This document shows positions 54,831-64,000 of a DNA stretch of 64,000 nt, piece after piece. The DNA is from Triatoma infestans. Lineage: Eukaryota; Arthropoda; Insecta; Hemiptera; Reduviidae. A model generated the notes under the pieces. It had not been told where the DNA came from and made no database searches. It saw nothing but the letters and a program-made list of their open reading frames with translations. Position 1 is the stretch's first letter; every line of letters starts with the position of its first letter. A program made the translations under genes and the position numbers. Location of the stretch: contig JAAEAF010002807.1 in the NCBI GenBank assembly GCA_011037195.1, positions 37,950 through 101,949 on the forward strand, in the 5' to 3' direction.

Positions 54831-55800
54831 CTGCAAAAGGAAGTAACTGTCAAATTTTCAAAGAATTTTCATCGGATATATTTTGAGGCCCTAGAGTGAT
54901 TTTTAGAAATTAGTGTGTGTGTATGTGTCTCGGTACTCAAAAAACGGAAAAATCGCAAAAAATTCAAACTTTTTTAAAAATCGGACAGCCGGAAGTACCA
55001 CTTTACTGAGTGGATCTTTTAATATTTTTTTTTTTTTTTACGATTTTCTCGTACTTCCGCTTTTCTTCAAATTCTGAATTTTAGGCACACATTAAATTCT
55101 CATTAATAAGTACATACTTTATAGACGACACAGTCGAATAATATACTGAAATGGCACTCCAGAGGTAATCAATCCTAACATCCCTTAAATGAATTTTCCC
55201 GGAAAAATGTTTCAAATGAATGTTAGGAACAGCTATTTTTATGAGATTAGTTTATGTATCAAGTTTAAAGAAAATCGTGTGCAGCTGTTTTCGATAAAGT
55301 CTAAAATACTGTATAACTATTCAGTAAATGTAGTATATCCGGTCAACTAATTTTGACCACAACCTTTATAATCAAGTCCACTAATAACATCTAAACGAAA
55401 TTGTACCAAATTTCACATTTTTGCAACATCAATTTTTTTTTTTAACACTTTTTCGAACTCAGGACATTTCAAAATATGTATTTCCGGTGAAAACACAATT
55501 TCAAAATAATCACACGAAGCTCAAACTTGATATACCGTTTCGCTACCATCATGACACAACAAGAAGGTTACGCTCGAAATCTATTAACTGAAAATGCGAC
55601 ATTCACGGAAGTTTGTTGTATAATTTTTTTTTTTTCGATTTTCTCGAAAACGGATCCACTGATTTTCTTTAAAATTCCTATTAACTAAATACTAAACTTT
55701 TATTTGAAACTCTTTTATCGGAAAAATATGAATGTTAAAGGAATTCTGGGGAGCTGGTCTTTAAACATCCCACTAAAGTGTCTGTTCAAGATAATTTACT
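54810..55800. repeat. FA cluster: plus, minus, plus fragments in series
   Basis: The hinge TTACTTCCTCTTAC...AAAAGGAAGTAA (54810-54847) starts a plus fragment to 55055 (GCCGGAAGTACCACTTTACT). A minus arm follows, 55062-55512, ending in the head (ATTTCCGGTGAAAACACAAT, 55481). It switches at 55513 to a plus fragment (GCTCAAACTTGATATACCG) that runs to about 55800. The switches suggest repeated inversion or fold-back within one locus. Confidence 0.7.
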
Positions 55801-55836
55801 ATTCAAACCCAATTTTTTCTTTTTTATATTCTCTTC

Positions 55837-56935
55837 GTGCATTATTATTATTTGTCTGTGGGGAGGGAAACCCTACGCTATCCAAAGCCTCCTCACTGGG
55901 CCCATATAGCTACCCCAAGAAAAACAACAACAAAACCGGGTCTAGATCAAAAATCTAACCCGGATCTAATCCATCTAAGATTCACCGCAGTCCGAATGAA
56001 TCGGACAATAACCTTAAGCGGAAATAGCCTAAGCTCTTCCACAGACATCTTATTCCGACCAAAGATCCTAAACCTAATTTCCCACATCCCAGGCAATCAG
56101 TCATAAGATGGATGGGTATTTCCTCCTCTGCCTCACAAACTCTACAAAATGGATCCGGCATGAGCCCCATTATGTAGAGATGTCTTCTTAAACCACAATG
56201 TCCAGTAAGAGATCCAACCAGATGCCTGAGAGCGCTCCGTGAGAAACACAGCAATGTCTCACTAATGGCCTTGTCCGGACCCCCGATGAGCATTTTGGAC
56301 TGCCGAAAACCAACTGAGCTCATCCATAAGGATGAATGCTGTGAAGCTGTCCATGTCTGGAAGCCTGACAGACATGTGCCAGAAGACACGCCAACAGCAG
56401 GCTCGGGACCAACGAAAGAAAGAGAGGCGCCTAATATGGAAAAATATCCATCTCCTCATTCCCAAAAATTCCCATGTGACCTGGCCTTCAGAGAAGAAAG
56501 CTCTTCCAGTCTTTTAGAACATTCTAACACCAACCTGGAAGTGAAGACACATGAACTCAGCGCCTTCAGCGCAGCCTGGCTGTCCGAGCAGATACAAACA
56601 CCTTTTAAGTTAGTGTACGTACCCTCTCATCCAAGACACAACAAAGAATAGCATAAACCTCAGTCTGGAAGACCGTGGTCCATTCACCAATACTGCCAAA
56701 TGATCTCCGGTCTCAAAATAGACCGCAGCTCCAGACCTACCAACCATTCTGGAACCGTCTGTGTAACACCGGAAGTAATTATCAGGTTTCACGCCAGACG
56801 GACCCAATCTTGATCAATCTTCCCTAGAGGGTAAGAATGCTCACTGTAAGAATGCTCGAAAACAAAAGTCTTCAACATTCTATCAGAAGGAAAACCTGTA
56901 ACAGGAAGTAATTTCATGCTAACTGAAAAATTAAA
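55837..56935 (-). mobile_element. Non-LTR retrotransposon remnant (family L1x), RNase H to 3' end
   Basis: On the minus strand, from 56935 down: the piece shared with 26945-26990; RCYTDGSRMVGRSGAAVY (about 56757-56710; first RNase H aspartate); GVCICSDSQAALKALS (about 56606-56560); GPEPAVGVSSGTCLSGF; and GSLTGHCGLRRHLYIMGLMP with DPFCRVCEAEEE (about 56225-56120), a C..C zinc-like motif. The 135-codon frame 55982-56389 covers the last part. The 3' UTR ends TTTCCCTCCCCACAG and (AAT)n. Frameshifts separate the motifs. RNase H plus AAT tail suggests an I/LOA/R1 relative. Confidence 0.8.
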
Positions 56936-56984
56936 AAAAAAAATCATAGAATGTGCTTCTTTATATTTTTCGTTCAGCCGTATC

Positions 56985-57150
56985 CGATATGATATTTCCG
57001 GTTAATATCGATAAACCAAAAATGGCCTTTTTACTGAAAATTTTTCCAGCGTTTTATTTCTCGGTAACGGCTACAAAGATTTTCTTTAAACTTGATTCAT
57101 CTTAACTGCATATAATTTACTAATTTTTGAAGTATTTTTATAGGGATATT
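56985..57150 (+). repeat. FA fragment
   Basis: GATATTTCCGGTTAATATCG and GCCTTTTTACTGAAAATTTT, then TCTCGGTAACGGCTACAAAG and TTTTCTTTAAACTTG, follow half-unit order. Confidence 0.6.
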
Positions 57151-57154
57151 TTAA

Positions 57155-58585
57155 AGTCTGTATTATATTTATTTAAACTCACTTTTTCCGGTTTTATTAG
57201 CATTGACTTAAGTGATTCAATGGTAATTAAAAAAAAAAAATACGATTTCCCTACTCCCATGTATATTTATTTGTAATATTATGTCCAATTAAAGCAGATT
57301 ATTTAGTAAAAATACCTAGTTTGTAGAATATTTGTTGTCAATTCTAACCAGTGAATAATATAGTTAATAAAATTGAAGAATAAGATATTATTGATTTAGA
57401 AAGAATCCGATAACATCTGTTTTGCAAAATTACGTCAGCTTGATAAGACAATCAGTTTCTTTTACAATAGATAATTATATAATCAGCAATTTGTTTCGAA
57501 ACAAAATTAAAAAAAGTAAACCAATGAATGGCCCAGACCTGCCTTGGAGGACGATGATAATAATAATAACATTTAAATTATTTGTCGATTGAAAAGTTTT
57601 CAGGAATCGATAGATAATATTAAATTATATATGAATAAATTCCTAAACTTAAAAAACGATTTCAACAAAAAAAAAACAATTCATTTTAACAAAAGTCTAG
57701 TTTGTAAACAGCATTCATATTAATCTCTTTAAATTTTTCAATTCATTGAATACAATATAGACAATTTTTAAAATTTGGAATTGTATGTTACTTGGGTGCA
57801 ATAAAAATTCATAGGTAAAAAAACACTAAATCATTGGATACAATCAATACGATACAACTAACGCACAATTAATTATTACATGTCACCTATTTGCCGCATT
57901 GCAAACATTACCTTATAGCTACTTCTGATCGCTAATGTGATAAATTATAAACGAAAATATCGCAAAATCTTAAACTAATTTAAAAATTTATCTGTGATTT
58001 TTATCCGACCGTAGCATGCTTTTAGTTTGTTGTTTCCAACCGGTGTCGGATTTGATTATTATTTTTCTCGCTTATAACTTTATATATTCCTTTTTCTTCA
58101 AACCTTCGAATTTTTAAAAACGTTTGCACTTATTCGAATAACACATAAATTTGTATTGGTCGCTCTAATAAAAAAAATATGCAATAGTTACTTTTTATTT
58201 TTAGAAAGCTTTTTAAAAAGCTTTGTAAATAAAACAGTACTTGGGATATTTGACGTATGTCTGTGTGCTGTCTTTATTTAACAATCTAAGTATATTGGAT
58301 TTTCGTAGATAATGTATGAACATAATATGTGATATCAACCCTGTTATATGAAAAATTTAGATAAAATCTGTGACGTGATTATGTCACGTTTTTATTGGTA
58401 TCCGTATTTCATCGGAAGGCAGGATCCATTCCCGAGAGTTTCCAATAACATCCCAGTAAGCCCCCCAGGAGCCGGTGAAGCCACCGTGTTAGGCTGCTAT
58501 AATAATATTACAATATAATACAATAACATACTGTTGACCACATGACAGTACAAAAAAGCTATCCTAGAAATACATGTGCAATCTA
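57155..58585. other. AT-rich spacer with one GC-richer patch
   Basis: The patch at 58405-58495 contains CCAGTAAGCCCCCCAGGAG and CACCGTGTTAGGCTGC, then TATAATAATATTA. It could be the 3' UTR of another non-LTR element with a TAA tail, but no coding frame supports that. Confidence 0.4.
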
Positions 58586-58589
58586 GTGA

Positions 58590-59110
58590 TAAACGCTTTA
58601 GTTTTTTCCCAAAACTAATTCTTTCTAGGAAAATGATTCAAATAAAATCGTGATCTGTTTATATCTATGCCAAATAAGTATTCAAGGTTAAAAGAAAATC
58701 GTTGTAACCATTTTCTAGAAAATTCCAAGAAAGAACTCAAAAACTTATTCTGTAACGCGCACTTCCGGTTAACCGATTTTCTTCAAATTTGGAATTCTAA
58801 CAATGCTTTTAATATTTATTAATATTACAGAAATAGTACAAACTATATATTATACTGAAGTGGCAGTCTACAACAAAGCTCCAATATTACCGTTCCCCCA
58901 CCCCATAATTTCAATTATACTGGAAAAATGTTTCAAATAAAAGTAATAGGCATATTTTAAGTACACGAAATTTAAAGGAAATCGTTGAAATCATTTTTAT
59001 GAAAATCGTGAAAAATCGAAACAAAAAAACATTAGTAAAGCCCATACAATACACACACTCACAGAACATTTATTATCAAAAACATTTTTTTACTTTCTCT
59101 TACTCGTAGT
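58590..59110 (-). repeat. FA arm, left half of a palindromic pair
   Basis: Middle and half-unit blocks (GAAGTGGCAGTCTACAAC, GCGCACTTCCGGTTAACCGA at 58759, GAAAATTCCAAGAAAG) are good. The head is deleted down to ATTATCAAAAACATTTT. It joins the hinge TACTTTCTCTTAC. Confidence 0.75.
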
Positions 59111-59111
59111 T

Positions 59112-59505
59112 AGAAGAGAAAGTATTGTGATCTCATAAAATGTTCGAAATTTAGTTTTGCACCGGAAATACATGTTTTTGAGATCCTCTGAAAACGAAAA
59201 AATTATTTTTAGCGAATGGTCTGTATGTATGTGAGTGTGTGTGAACAAAATATCTCAAAAAATGAATTGAAGAACATCTTTTAACCGGAAGTATGAATTT
59301 ACTCACTTGGTTTTTGAGTTTGTTTTTTTGGAAATGTCCATGAAAATAATTACGCATTAAGAGAAAGTAGATTTTTGATAGTTTGCGGAATTTTCGACGC
59401 TAAATTTCAAAATGTTTGAATTGGGTTCTATGATATTGGCACGCTCTTCATTCCCTTACGTGTTTAGAGTAGATAGGTTGGTAATTGTCCCTACCACCAC
59501 CGCGT
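59112..59505 (+). repeat. FA arm, right half, internally deleted
   Basis: Head AAAGTATTGTGATCTC, CACCGGAAATACATGTTTTT, TTTTTAGCGAATGGTCTG, then half-unit 2 (TTTAACCGGAAGTATGAATT, 59279) directly, so half-unit 1 is lost. The distal TTGGCACGCTCTTCATTCCC is present. Confidence 0.75.
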
Positions 59506-59509
59506 CAAT

Positions 59510-60440
59510 ATTTATGCTCGGACAAACGAGCAAAATTTAAAAAGTTTAAAGAAAATTTTCATAATTTCTCTGCAGAGAAATTTCTCTCAGTTTTACAGCA
59601 AACAATAAGAGAAAACTTATTTCAAAAAATTGTAGTAAACGGCACAAAAATCTTAAAAGAAAAATTACTATATAGTATAGATATTTCCGGTTTATCGAAT
59701 TCCAGACTGTAACTTCCTTATCGCAGGTATTTTTTTTTTTTAATGCATTATCAAAATTTACTTCCGTGAAGTTTCCAAACAATCCCACATAATTTTCACC
59801 ACTTAGATGACCGCAAAATTTGTTCATTTCTTTTTCCCGGTGAAAATATTCAGAATTTCCAGAAAATCTCACACCATTACAAGTACTTTCACTGGAAATA
59901 TTAAGTGAAAGTTTAAAAATGCATTTACCAGTCTTATTTTGGTAGAAATACACAGTGATTGTAATTGCCAATTTTGGGAGTCTTTTCCCATGAAGATTAT
60001 CGTCCTACCGGTTAATAATACCGAACTAATATCTTTTTTCATTTTTTTTTTTTTTCTATTTTATTTAAGAATGATACTTTTTATTTAAAATAAATAAATT
60101 ATCGTCCAAAGTTTTTCATTTCATAACTCAATTTTTGTCTCTTAATTTTTTATTTTATTTTAAGGATGTTGTATTTTAGGAGAAAATTACATCAGCTTCA
60201 AAAAAAAAAGAGTAAAAATTGACGTCCATTTTTTATAAAAATTCCCCAAATTTTTTCGTAAAAATTATTGTAAAAAATCAATGAAATTTAAAAAAATTTT
60301 CTCCATACTTTTCCACAATTATGGTTCACTCGTTTAGGTCGAATTTAATAACCTTTTACATCCAGGGCTTTCGATCAAAATTTTGCTTTAAAGTTAATGG
60401 AATTATCGATGATTTTTTTTTTTTTTAAATTGGGAATAGT
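59510..60440. other. AT-rich spacer with uncoded frames
   Basis: The 141-codon minus frame 59546-59971 is the longest in the window. It has no motif or domain I recognise and a composition like its surroundings. I do not call it a gene. Confidence 0.4.
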
Positions 60441-60452
60441 AATACTGTATTC

Positions 60453-60536
60453 AAGGCAGTAGATCGAGAGGGCTGGTCTAATCTGCTTAAGGAGGCCAAG
60501 GTCCTACACGGGCCGTAGTGCCAAAGGAAGAAGGAG
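60453..60536 (+). mobile_element. Very short non-LTR insertion with perfect 12-bp duplication
   Basis: The 84 bp encode KAVDREGWSNLLKEAKVLHG and P before a TAG stop, the extreme C-terminus of a non-LTR ORF2, then a GAAGAAG-type tail. AATACTGTATTC flanks both sides exactly (60441-60452, 60537-60548). It appears to be a severely 5'-truncated and fairly recent insertion. Confidence 0.8.
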
Positions 60537-60549
60537 AATACTGTATTCC

Positions 60550-61015
60550 AAATCCTACCTGAAAATACCGGTCGGACCGACTAACAACACTAAGCATTAT
60601 CTTAATCTCAGAGTATGCTCAGAAACGAGAAAAACCTCAGACCAAACTTAAATTTTACGATATGCTGAGATCGTTTAGAATAACGAAGAAAAAAGAGCTA
60701 TAACTTCAGTGTTGCGAGAAATCAAATAAATATAGCAATACATTTTGAAAAATGTATTAAATAAAATAAAGGAAAATATTAAAATTGTACTCACAATTGT
60801 GTGAACAGCATTTTGATAAAAGTTCCTGTAAAAATATACACACATATGAAAATATAAATGACACACGTTCACTAATTTTTCTTTTAGAGTAAAAAAAATG
60901 GTTTTAATTAAATTAAATTTAAAAAAAAAAGTAACACAAAAACTAGACGAGCGGAAAAAATTTTAAAATTCGCAACATGTCGCTAAAGATAAATAGAAGT
61001 TGTTACTGTGCATGA
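60550..61015. other. AT-rich spacer
   Basis: Nothing was recognised. Confidence 0.45.
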
Positions 61016-61019
61016 AGTG

Positions 61020-61320
61020 GACGGACACAGTCTTTCACAGATAGATAGAGATGAGATGAGATGGTTAGTTTACAGGAGAAGAGAGTGAGAGAGTGCGATC
61101 GTGTGAGAGAGTGGGGAGAGGAGTTCAGAAGACGGCGACGACCCTAGAACAACCTTGGCTAAAAGAGGGAAGTCTTTGATAAATATATTAACGTGAATAC
61201 AGGGTCAAACTGCGAGAGTGTGAGGGCGGGAGAAGGAGTGAGACACATTCGGTTGGAGGGACAGACAGACAAGGTGAGAAGAGAAAGAACAACTAGGCCG
61301 GGGGTTAATAATGTAACACA
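61020..61320 (+). other. Purine-rich, G/A-biased patch of unknown nature
   Basis: Strand-asymmetric sequence with repeated GAGAG motifs, CAGAAGACGGCGACGACC and GGGAGAAGGAGTGAGAC. It could be a 5' untranslated leader, an LTR or an old microsatellite. No start codon context or promoter box is convincing. Confidence 0.3.
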
Positions 61321-61435
61321 TCTTGTTATATATATAAACATTTACATCATAATGTTAGTACATTATGTTTTTCGGGGGGTGGGAGAAGACAGGAGTTTAT
61401 TCATAATCTGATCGTAATTTTAAAGAGAAAAATAA

Positions 61436-62318
61436 TCTGGTGTGAAACAATATTTCTAAGATTTGCTCTTACACTAATTAATACAATTTAATCAAGAAAT
61501 TATTTTCTTTAAAATTGCAACGTTACAATAAACATTGAGGTCTGATTTGTATTTCTTATGCGGAACGCTTTTGGTCAAAACTAAAAAGCTTGTGCACCAA
61601 TTAAATTTAAACTAACTGACACACATCCCAATACTCTCGTAAAATTAATTTTTTTAAGAAAAATGTTTCAAATAAAAGTGATACGTTTCTATCTATGCGC
61701 CAAGCATTCCAATGTTGCAACCGATTTCCAGAGAATTCCAAAAAAACAACTCAAAAACCTATTCTGTAAAATCGCACTTCCGGTGAACAGATTTTCTTCA
61801 AATTTTTGAATTCTATCAATGTTACTAATGTGTATTAATATTATGTGGATGGTAAAAACCGTATATTATTTCTCAAGTGGTACTTTACAGGAATCCATAA
61901 CGCTAGTGTTGCCCCCCACCCACAGAATCGCCAAAAATTCCATTTTCCCGGATGTTTCAAATAAAAGGTAGTATAGGTATTTATGTAGTATAGTATACGA
62001 AATTTAAACAAAATCGTTGGAGCCGTTTTCATGAAAAACTGAAAAAAAGAAAGAAAACCATTCAGTTGAATGGCAACACTTCCGGTTGATGGATTTTGCC
62101 CGAAATCTTCGTGTCTGATATGGTGCCTAAACGGAATAGCAAGTTTGAGCTTCCCCTGCGTTTTTTCGTGTTTGGGATATTCTGTTAAAACTCACACACA
62201 CACACAGAACCATTTGTTAAAAACATTTTTTTCGTATTCAGAGGACCTCAAAACATTTATTTCCGGTAGAAACTAGATTTCGAAAATCTGGCACAATCGC
62301 ATTACTTCCTCTTACTAG
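61436..62318 (-). repeat. FA arm, full length and uninterrupted (reference copy)
   Basis: On the minus strand: hinge CCTAGTAAGAGGAAGTAATG (62318), TCTACCGGAAATAAATG, AGGTCCTCTGAATACG, the GT run (62195), TAGGCACCATATCAGACACG, CAACCGGAAGTGTTGCC (62080), GGCTCCAACGATTTTGTTTA (62010), AACACTAGCGTTATGG (61900), half-unit 2 (GTTCACCGGAAGTGCGATTT, 61768), TTAGTTTAAATTTAATTGG (61600), and tail ATTGTTTCACACCAGA (61436). No coding frame. At 883 bp it is the best single copy for building the family consensus. Confidence 0.85.
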
Positions 62319-62319
62319 G

Positions 62320-62690
62320 AATAAAAATAGAAAAAAAAATTATTATTATTTACATTCTAAATAACAAGAATATTTTACCACTTCTAGAGACGTAATCTGG
62401 AAATTTATTTACTTAAATAGTTGGTATATAATAAATAAACATGTACGTAAAAGAAATAACATTAATTTGCTGTTATATATATTTACATTTGGACATTTTT
62501 ATTCATAAAATATTAAGATTATGAAACAAGAAGTTAAAATCCTGTTTATTTGAATCAAATTGAAAAGATTATTTTAGGAATCTAGTACATCGTCGTATAT
62601 TCCCTGGTTTTAAATATATAGTTTCATATTATTTCTTTTTTAAATTCCCTGTGTATGAAATTATTTATTTCATTGAACACTTCTTACATT
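62320..62690. other. AT-rich spacer
   Basis: Nothing was recognised. Confidence 0.45.
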
Positions 62691-63040
62691 TTCTGCATTA
62701 CTTCATGAAAATATTGCTCTGCATATTAAACACTCATACAACTTTTCTCTTCTTTGCAATAGTTACAACATAATCAAATTGGTAATTTTTTAAACTTGTA
62801 AAGGAAAATTTAGTTGGGCCCTTGCATTGCATAAAAAAAAAGGGGGGCATAATAATTGTTTACCTTAGAGCACCAACTGTCTGAAACCCCTTAAACTGTG
62901 ACACCACCGAGCGTTCCAGTTTGACGTGGAATCGGTGGAACAGGTTTTTCCTAGAAAATTTCAAAGAACCCATTCTATAGTTGTTGTGGTTGGTTTCGCA
63001 GAGCTTGAAAGCATCAGAGATATTTGCTTCTTTTTGTGGT

Positions 63041-63078
63041 CATCGACCGGTTTCGGGCGTTCGCCCATCATCACGGTT
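63041..63078 (-). ncRNA. Hammerhead-like core, left arm
   Basis: On the minus strand: CGTGATGA (the C of CTGATGA separated by a change, CGTGATGA), T, GGGC-GAAC-GCCC, GAAA, CCGGTC, GATG. Stem II and the second core box are intact. The bases before the first box no longer form stem I with GATG. Confidence 0.4.
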
Positions 63079-63283
63079 CTTTTTGTCAAACAGTGTGATA
63101 ACATAGATTTGCACAGAGCAAATTTAGTTGATACACTCTGACTGTTTTTTAGTTTGATTAGTTAGATAATTGGTTAGTTAGATGATTTTTTTTTAGTTTT
63201 AATTTGAATTTAGTTGAAACACACGAGGTATCAACTAAATTTGCTCTGTGCAAATCTATATAATCACACTGTTGGACAAAAAG

Positions 63284-63313
63284 CATCCTGATAATGGACG
63301 AAACCGGTTGATG
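63284..63313 (+). ncRNA. Hammerhead-like core, right arm, stem II lost
   Basis: CATC, CTGATAA, TGGAC, GAAA, CCGG, TT, GATG. The outer parts and stem I are kept, but GGGCGAACGCCC is reduced to GGAC, so the core cannot fold. Confidence 0.4.
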
Positions 63314-63621
63314 ACCACAAAATGAAGCAGGCTATCACAGAAGATATATCTGATGTTTTCCAGCTCTGCGGAACCAGCCACAATCACAATTTTCTACAAA
63401 TTTGGAATCCTAACACTACGTCACAATTATACTTTAGTGACATTTTAAGGAAAACATTTAACTCCCCAAAATTCATACTTCCGTTTGATGGATTTTGATC
63501 GAAACGTCCGTGTCAGACAGTGTGGTTTCCGGAGAAAAATTAAATTCGATAATTTCAATACTCCAATACACTTGCAATACTTCCTTTAACAACAGCGATT
63601 AGAAGAACAATCTTCTGAGTA

Positions 63622-63790
63622 AGAGGAAGTATTGCCGATCGAATTGATTTTTTACCAAAAATATATGTTTTGAATTCTCATGAGTCTGAAAACACAAGTT
63701 TTTTCTCGAATGATCTCTCTGTGAACACACAAAACGAATATATTGTATCAAGTTAAAATCTGATAGGCAGAACCGCCGCAGAAGATTCAC
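63622..63790 (+). repeat. FA head fragment
   Basis: The hinge AGTAAGAGGAAGTATTGC is followed by TTTTTACCAAAAATATATG and a short version of the next blocks, ending near AGAAGATTCACTCAATTTAC. It faces the minus arm to its left. Confidence 0.65.
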
Positions 63791-64000
63791 TCAATTTACA
63801 AATCGTTTTGGTTAAGCATTCGGGAATAAATTTCAGAAGGTTTCACCTTCTCAGAAAAAAAAAAATCTGTAATTGAATGTTATTCCTCCAAAATGCAGAA
63901 TTTTTAAGATCTGTTATATAATATAGGTTATGCTTACAATGGTAAACAGCTGTTTTAAACTAATGTCAGGGTTGCCAACTTAAGGTAACTGAAAGTATTG

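Larger units (their letters stand above)
62981..63388. mobile_element. Two-armed inverted element, longest form
   Basis: Left arm: TTGTTGTGGTTGGTTTCGCA, GGTCATCGACCGGTTTCGGG, AGTGTGATAACATAG. Right arm: CACACTGTTGGACAAAAAGC, GAAACCGGTTGATGACCAC, CAGCTCTGCGGAACCAGCC. The roughly 110-bp centre contains GCAAATTTAGTTGATACACT and its inverted partner GTATCAACTAAATTTGC, so the pairing continues inward and leaves a loop of about 70 bp. This copy best shows the ancestral structure. Confidence 0.7.
62700..63595 (-). repeat. FA arm interrupted by a two-armed element
   Basis: The tail ATTAAACACTCATACAAC (62706) and distal blocks are on the left. The element at 62981-63388 interrupts near the half-unit 2 block (GAACCCATTCTATAG). 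To the right are TTTTCTACAAATTTGGAAT, GTGACATTTTAAGGAAAAC and TTGATCGAAACGTCCGTGTC. The GT run is deleted. Confidence 0.7.

Noticed and set aside
55982..56389. 135-codon minus-strand frame as a host gene
   Set aside because: It is the post-RNase H part of a non-LTR retrotransposon with frameshifts before it.
59546..59971. 141-codon minus-strand frame as a gene
   Set aside because: No domain, no homologous motif and composition like the surroundings; several other frames overlap the region.

Overview
This is AT-rich eukaryotic DNA, most likely from an insect or another arthropod. The clues are the non-LTR retrotransposon families, the tRNA-derived SINEs, the hAT-type MITE and the many CA/GT microsatellites. 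I cannot name the species. I found no convincing host protein-coding gene, no functional tRNA or rRNA and no prokaryotic feature. The longest open frames (about 100 to 140 codons) lie inside decayed transposons or AT-rich repeats. The window reads as an intergenic or intronic block that has been filled and refilled by mobile elements.

About one third of the window by hand tally (roughly 21 kb) belongs to one dispersed AT-rich family, called FA here. A long FA arm is about 800 to 950 bp. Its head is a hairpin-like TACTTCCTCTTAC/GTAAGAGGAAGTA hinge. Next come an ACCGGAAATACATGTTTTGAG block, a GGTCTGTGTGTGTG stretch, two related half-units around CCGGAAGTGCGA, and a tail ending in GTGTGAGTGTTTCACA. 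Arms occur on both strands and repeatedly face each other across the hinge, so many loci look like large palindromes. The best uninterrupted arm is at 61436-62318 (minus).

Other elements are nested in or between FA arms. They include: (i) three tRNA-derived SINE families (S1 with five copies and two alternative 3' tails; S2 from a tRNA-Glu-like head; S3 from a tRNA-Thr-like head); (ii) at least a dozen 5'-truncated, decayed non-LTR retrotransposon pieces, several with RNase H or reverse transcriptase signatures and clean target-site duplications; (iii) small two-armed inverted elements carrying hammerhead-ribozyme-like cores, probably Penelope-like; (iv) a hAT MITE with an 8-bp duplication and a second MITE flanked by TA; (v) probable solo LTRs.

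Layout: 0-5 kb, an RTE-like tail, SINE S2, and FA with a nested two-armed element. 5-10 kb, a solo LTR, a non-LTR tail and a 65-bp tandem array. 10-20 kb, FA palindromes with nested SINEs. 20-30 kb, a cluster of non-LTR RNase H remnants plus two MITEs. 30-50 kb, FA arms, a solo LTR, S1 SINEs and a GC-rich island. 50-57 kb, I/R1/LOA-type and Jockey-type remnants. 57-64 kb, FA arms, a very short young non-LTR insertion and another two-armed element.

The two most interesting signals are the hammerhead-like cores repeated in the two-armed elements, and the sharing of a 3' tail between SINE S1 and the local LINE 3' UTRs.
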